DNA from: Streptomyces thermolilacinus SPC6
Lineage (GTDB): Bacteria; Actinomycetota; Actinomycetes; Streptomycetales; Streptomycetaceae
Direction of reading: 5' to 3'
Assembly: GCF_000478605.2 (NCBI RefSeq)
Contig: NZ_ASHX02000001.1
Span: 6,091,001-6,155,000 of the forward strand
Length of the DNA stretch: 64,000 nucleotides
The stretch's first letter is position 1; the number at the start of each line of letters is the position of its first letter. The notes below the pieces were generated by a model, which saw nothing but the letters and a program-made list of their open reading frames with translations, made no database searches and had not been told where the DNA came from. Made by a program: the position numbers and the translations under genes. This document shows positions 60,402-64,000 of this stretch, in pieces.

Positions 60402-61892
60402 ATGGTCGGCGCACGTTCCCGGTGGAGCGGCAGCGCGGGCCGGGCCCGTGCGGACACCCCGCCGCGATCCGCCATTCGAGCCCCCTCCATCACCTTGCCT
60501 TCTTCCTCCCCGGTCACCGCGCCCGCCGCCCCGCCCGCCGCTCTTCCCGCCGCCGACACGTCGCCGTGGCGTTCGCTCAGGTACCGCAGCATGCGCTGGT
60601 GGTCCGTCGCGAACTTCGTCTCCAACGCCGGTACGTGGATGCAGCTCACCGTGCAGAACCTGCTGGTCCTCCAGATCACCGGCTCCGCCGCCGCGACTGG
60701 CCTGTCCCTGTCCGTCCAGGCCGCGCCCGGCCTGCTGATGGGCATGGCGGGCGGCGCCCTCGTGGACCGCTGGCCCCGCAAGCTGACCGCCGCCGTCAGC
60801 CAGGCTCTGCTCGGCCTGGTCGCGTTCACCACCGCGTTGCTGGTGGCGTTCGACCATCTGAACCTGGGCGTGCTGATGGCGCTCGCCGCCGTCACCGGCC
60901 TGATCGCCACGGTGGACGGGCCCGCCTGCGCGCTGCTCGGCAACGACCTGGTGCGCGCCGACGACGTGCCGTCGGCCATCGGGGTCGGCTCCCTCGTCCA
61001 CAACGCGGGGCGCCTGGCGGGCGCCGGTCTCGCGGGTCTCACGGTCGCCTTCCTGGGCACCGCGTCGGCGTACGCGGCGAACGGGCTGTCGTTCCTGTTC
61101 GTGACGGCGGTCATCCCGTTCCTGCGGCCCGTCCGCGAGCCCGCCCCGCCGGTGCCCGCCGGGAAGTCCGTACCACCGGTGCCCGCGGGGGAGCCCGTCA
61201 CCCGGAGCGGCGACGACGGCCCGATGGGCGTACGGGAGGGCCTGGCGTTCTTCGCCCGCCGCCCACGCCTGGTCGGCCTGGCGGTCATCTCCGGGGTCAG
61301 CGCCGTGTTCGGACGCAACTACGGTCTGACGCTCGCCGTCCTCGTCACCGGACCGCTCGCCGGGGGCGCCGCGGCGTTCGGCACCGTGTCGACCGTCCTC
61401 GCGGCCGGCGGCATCGTCGGCGCCGTCCTGGGCGCCCGGCTGCGCAGGCCGTCCGTACGGCTCGTCGGCACGCTCGCCGCCGTCGGCGGCCTCCTCCAGG
61501 TCGCCGCCGGCCTCTCACCGTCGCTGGCGGTGCTGCTGGTACTGGTCCTGCCGATGGCGGTGGCCGAGTCGGTGTCCGACACGGCCGGTACGACGGTGCT
61601 CCAGACCGACCCGCCGCCGCACCTGCGGGGCCGGGTGCTGGGCGTGTGGGGCAGCATCCGTACGGTGTGGAGCCTCGCCGGGCCGCCGGCGCTGGGGCTG
61701 CTCATGGAGCTGGCCGGCGCACGGGGCGCGCTGATGCTGGGCGGACTGACGATCGCGGCCGTCGTCGTGGCGGGCCGCGTCACCCACGCCCGCCGCGCCC
61801 CCGCCCCGGTCCTCCTCAAGAACCCGGCCCCCACGCCCCCGCCCCGGTCCTCCTCAAGAACCCGGCCCCCACGGTCCCCCACCCCACCCTGA
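60402..61892 (+). CDS. MFS exporter (EntS-like) with altered C-terminus
   Basis: About 496 residues with 12 helices of the MFS_3/EntS exporter type. MRWWSVANFVSNAGTWMQ, read here as the first helix, and the loop VDRWPRKLTAAVSQ are typical. ATG 60402 is a weak choice; the first 60 residues are not membrane-like and the true start may be internal. The last 20 residues (PPPRSSSRTRPP) result from a 38-bp tandem duplication that shifts frame; the other frame of the second copy ends in a tail repeating APVLLKNPAPT. A 20-bp-arm terminator follows. Substrate unknown. Confidence 0.75.
   Translation: MVGARSRWSGSAGRARADTPPRSAIRAPSITLPSSSPVTAPAAPPAALPAADTSPWRSLRYRSMRWWSVANFVSNAGTWMQLTVQNLLVLQITGSAAATGLSLSVQAAPGLLMGMAGGALVDRWPRKLTAAVSQALLGLVAFTTALLVAFDHLNLGVLMALAAVTGLIATVDGPACALLGNDLVRADDVPSAIGVGSLVHNAGRLAGAGLAGLTVAFLGTASAYAANGLSFLFVTAVIPFLRPVREPAPPVPAGKSVPPVPAGEPVTRSGDDGPMGVREGLAFFARRPRLVGLAVISGVSAVFGRNYGLTLAVLVTGPLAGGAAAFGTVSTVLAAGGIVGAVLGARLRRPSVRLVGTLAAVGGLLQVAAGLSPSLAVLLVLVLPMAVAESVSDTAGTTVLQTDPPPHLRGRVLGVWGSIRTVWSLAGPPALGLLMELAGARGALMLGGLTIAAVVVAGRVTHARRAPAPVLLKNPAPTPPPRSSSRTRPPRSPTPP
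61801..61873 (+). repeat. 35-bp exact direct repeat, 38-bp period, at the MFS 3' end
   Basis: The same 35 bases begin at 61801 and 61839. Because 38 is not a multiple of three, the second copy is read in a different frame and the C-terminus of the MFS protein is changed. Confidence 0.95.
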
Positions 61893-61906
61893 GCACAGCA
61901 GCCTGA

Positions 61907-61953
61907 CCCTGCGAGTTGCCCCGCGCCCGTCACGCGCGGGGCAACTCGCAGGG
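61907..61953 (+). terminator. Very strong hairpin terminator after the MFS gene
   Basis: Perfect 20-bp arms (61907-61926 and 61934-61953) with a 7-base loop, 14 bases after the stop codon. Confidence 0.92.
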
Positions 61954-62453
61954 CGCCCTGGTCCCTGAGCGCAGGCCCCCGGTACGCCTCGGCCCGCTCC
62001 CCGGGTGTGCCCGCCCGGGCATCGGCCCCTGCGAGTCGGCCCCCGCGCTGCACGGCAGCTTCCGCTGTGGGCAGGCGTTCCGCAAGGCGGAACGGGTGGG
62101 CACAGCGGACCTGCCGGGTGCCCGTACCGGCGCCCGCCGCACAGGTGCGGGACGCCTGCCCACAACTGGCTGTGTGCCGCCTCCGCCCACAACGGGCGGG
62201 AGCCCGGCCGTGTCGGCCTCGCACGAGGGCGCACCCCCGGGCGAAGGTCTCGGCTCCGCTCGCCCGGGAGGACCCCCATCGCCCCTAGCGGCCAGCTGCC
62301 CCCGACTGGGCGGGGCCGAGGACTGGTGCGTGACCTCCCGGGGGCGCCCTGGCCCAGGGCCTCGGCGATAGGCCGGGTACGAGGCGGCGCGCCTCGTACG
62401 TGTGCGGGCCCGCCGTCGTCAGCTCGGCGGGGACCCCCGGGACGGGGTGGCCG
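61954..62453. other. 500-bp region without a convincing gene
   Basis: The region separates the MFS terminator from the 3' end of the minus-strand heptose gene. Open frames translate to Arg/Pro/Gly/Cys-rich sequence without family character. It contains a perfect 13-bp inverted repeat (62066-62078 with 62152-62164, TGTGGGCAGGCGT) separated by 73 bases, and other short partial copies of TGCCCACA/TGCGAGT words. Confidence 0.5.
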
Positions 62454-63857
62454 TCAGCCGGGGGCCGGGCGGGAGGCCGCGCGGGCCGCGCGGTGGGCCA
62501 GGAGCGTCGTGGAGCGGCCGTCCAGGTACGGCAGGACCACCGCCTGCCCGCCCCAGGCCCGTAGGACCTCCGCCTCCGGCAGGTCCTCCGCCGAGTAGTC
62601 GCCGCCCTTCACCCACACGTCCGGCTTCAGCCGCGTCAGCAGCTCCGCGGGCGTGTCGCCGTCGAACACCGCGACCGCGTCCACGCTGCCCAGACCGGCC
62701 AGTACCCGCGCCCGGTCCGCGATCGGGTTCAGCGGCCGCCCAGGGCCCTTCAGCCGCGTCACCGACTCGTCGGAGTTGACGCACACGATCAGGCAGTCGC
62801 CGATCCGCCGCGCGCTCTCCAGCAGGCCCACGTGCCCGGCGTGCAGCAGGTCGAAGCAGCCGCCCGTCGCGACCACCGTCCCGCCCCGCGCCCGCACCCG
62901 CGCGGCCAGGGCGAACGGGTCGGTGACCGGAGGCTCGTGCCGTCCCCGCTCCGACGGGGCCCGCCACAGCGCCGGGTTGCCCGCGCCGCCCGCCGCGACG
63001 AAGGCCGCCGCCTCCGCGACGCCCCGCTGCACGGCCTCCTCGGGCAGCGCCCCGTCGGCCAGCGCGGCCGCGGTCGCCGCGGCGAAGCAGTCGCCCGCGC
63101 CGCACGGGTCGCCGGACGCCCGGTAGGGGGCCGGGACGAGCATCGGCGTCCCCGTGTCGGGCCCCGGCCGCGTCAGCAGCACGCCCCGCTCGCCGAGGGT
63201 GACCGCGACGGTCGCCGCCCGCCACCGCTCCGCGAGGCCGGAGCCGCGCCGCGCGTACGCCCGCAGGGACTCGCCGGCCACGCCGGGGCTGAGCGCCCGC
63301 GTCTCGGCGGCGTTCGGCGTGACGATCCGCACCCCGGGCACGGGCGCCCCGCCGCGCGGGTGCGGGTCCCACACGACCGGCACGCGCGGCGCGATGGCCG
63401 CCAGCACGTCCCGTACCGCGCCCGCCGTGTGCCGCCCGTAGTCCGCGACCAGCACCGCGTGCGCGTCGGCCAGCGCCTCGCGCACGGCGTCGCCCGGCTT
63501 GCCCGGGTCGCCGCCGCCCCGGTCGATCCGCACCAGCGGCCTGCCGGAGGCCAGCACCCGGGTCTTGACCGGCAGCGTGCCCCGCAGCGGCAGCTCCACC
63601 AGCCGCACCCGGCCCTCCAGGGAGCCGCGCACCGCGTCGCTCGCCGGGTCCTCGCCGAGCGCCGTCACCAGCACCACCTCGCGCCCGCCGCGCGTGGCCA
63701 GCGCGGCGGCGAGACCGGCGCCGCCGGGCCGCCGGTGGTCGCCCGTCACGTCCACGACCGGCGCGGGGGCGTCGGGCGTGAGCCGGGTGGAGACGCCCTC
63801 GATGTCCTCGTCGAGCAGCGCGTCCCCGACGACCACCAGCGGCCTGCGGGCGTTCAT
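62454..63857 (-). CDS. Bifunctional heptose kinase/nucleotidyltransferase (HldE/RfaE-like)
   Basis: A 467-residue fusion. The N-terminal PfkB kinase (about 1-310) has GGAGLAAALATRGG and the signature DPCGAGDCFAAA, phosphorylating D-heptose-7-phosphate. The C-terminal nucleotidyltransferase (about 335-455) has GCFDLLHAGHVGLLESAR and WVKGGDYSAEDLPE, adding a nucleotide to heptose-1-phosphate. Domain order matches HldE. ATG 63857 follows GGAGG and overlaps the stop of an upstream isomerase gene (ATGA). In a Gram-positive the activated heptose would feed a glycan or natural product rather than lipopolysaccharide. Confidence 0.9.
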   Translation of the reverse strand: MNARRPLVVVGDALLDEDIEGVSTRLTPDAPAPVVDVTGDHRRPGGAGLAAALATRGGREVVLVTALGEDPASDAVRGSLEGRVRLVELPLRGTLPVKTRVLASGRPLVRIDRGGGDPGKPGDAVREALADAHAVLVADYGRHTAGAVRDVLAAIAPRVPVVWDPHPRGGAPVPGVRIVTPNAAETRALSPGVAGESLRAYARRGSGLAERWRAATVAVTLGERGVLLTRPGPDTGTPMLVPAPYRASGDPCGAGDCFAAATAAALADGALPEEAVQRGVAEAAAFVAAGGAGNPALWRAPSERGRHEPPVTDPFALAARVRARGGTVVATGGCFDLLHAGHVGLLESARRIGDCLIVCVNSDESVTRLKGPGRPLNPIADRARVLAGLGSVDAVAVFDGDTPAELLTRLKPDVWVKGGDYSAEDLPEAEVLRAWGGQAVVLPYLDGRSTTLLAHRAARAASRPAPG

Positions 63858-64000
63858 GACATCCTCCGCCGCGCCGCGGCCGGTGCGAAGGACCCGGACG
63901 CCCCGCTGGTCCTCCAGTGCGGGCCCGTCTCGACGGCCGTGTCGAAGCACTCGCACAGCACGTGCACCGCCACCAGGTGGGTCTCCTGCACGGTCGCCGT
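63854..64000 (-). CDS. Phosphoheptose isomerase (GmhA-like) SIS protein, 5' end outside window
   Basis: Only the last 48 residues are visible. TATVQETHLVAVHVLCECFD is the C-terminal helix of GmhA-type SIS proteins, with the active-site Gln/Glu/His region, followed by a 25-residue basic tail. The stop overlaps the HldE start. Together they form the first steps of activated heptose synthesis from sedoheptulose-7-phosphate. Confidence 0.75.
   Translation of the reverse strand, partial: TATVQETHLVAVHVLCECFDTAVETGPHWRTSGASGSFAPAAARRRMS

Noticed and set aside
1..64000. tRNA, rRNA, CRISPR arrays, insertion sequences and integrases
   Set aside because: I looked for cloverleaf ends, spaced repeats and transposase motifs and found none that held up.

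Overview
The window is a very GC-rich actinobacterial chromosome segment, almost certainly Streptomyces. It has GTG/ATG starts with GGAGG-type ribosome sites, strong G/C third-position bias, a rodlin, a conservon (cvnABCD plus P450), a streptogrisin-type protease, a sesquiterpene synthase and four SpoIIE/PP2C phosphatases. I see no IS elements, integrases, CRISPR arrays, rRNA or tRNA genes. Gene order looks like stable chromosome, with small accessory scars: a 38-bp duplication, a degenerate methyltransferase fragment and a homopolymer tract.

Layout: (1) 1-6006, myo-inositol catabolism, with iolG (cut by the left edge) and a TIM-barrel isomerase on the minus strand, divergent from iolC-iolB-iolD. 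(2) 6042-19535, MarR/MFS divergon with a GlcG/HbpS-like protein, a CitA-sensor/SpoIIE phosphatase, a PolX/PHP DNA polymerase, an MFS pump, a DinB-like protein, a Ser/Thr kinase coupled to a small membrane partner, and a DHA2 exporter. (3) 19536-25594, secreted hydrolases: a GH5-FN3-CBM3 cellulase behind a promoter with a CebR-type operator and a streptogrisin-like protease, then a 1-kb gene-free stretch and a stand-alone P450. (4) 25838-27991, an uncharacterised protein, a rodlin and a methyltransferase relic.

(5) 28155-35131, a conservon (sensor kinase, roadblock, DUF742, GTPase, CYP157-like P450 lacking the ExxR motif) followed by a selinadiene-synthase-like terpene cyclase and a second P450. 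The cyclase has its own promoter with a palindrome over the -10. (6) 35405-37917, a persulfide dioxygenase/triple-rhodanese fusion coupled to a TauE/SafE exporter, a likely sulfide/persulfide detoxification unit. (7) 38077-44208, a stress or dormancy island: PPDK-like ATP-grasp protein, two universal stress proteins, DUF1876, CBS-BON, cNMP-binding and HTH-flavin proteins. (8) 44323-50530, small regulators, a second CitA/SpoIIE phosphatase, a methyltransferase and DUF2795/DUF5133 proteins. (9) 50862-59412, an RpiR regulator divergent from two coupled PAS/GAF/SpoIIE phosphatases, DUF3140 and topoisomerase IB. (10) 59450-64000, an SDR, an MFS exporter with a frameshifting duplication at its 3' end, and a heptose pathway pair (HldE-like kinase/nucleotidyltransferase and the end of a GmhA-like isomerase).

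Regulation is dense: anti-sigma-type HATPase/PP2C proteins, a Ser/Thr kinase and a G-protein-like conservon sit beside metabolic genes. Limits: all family calls come from reading motifs in translations; no searches were run. Start codons were chosen by ribosome site and overlap and may be off for the genes flagged.
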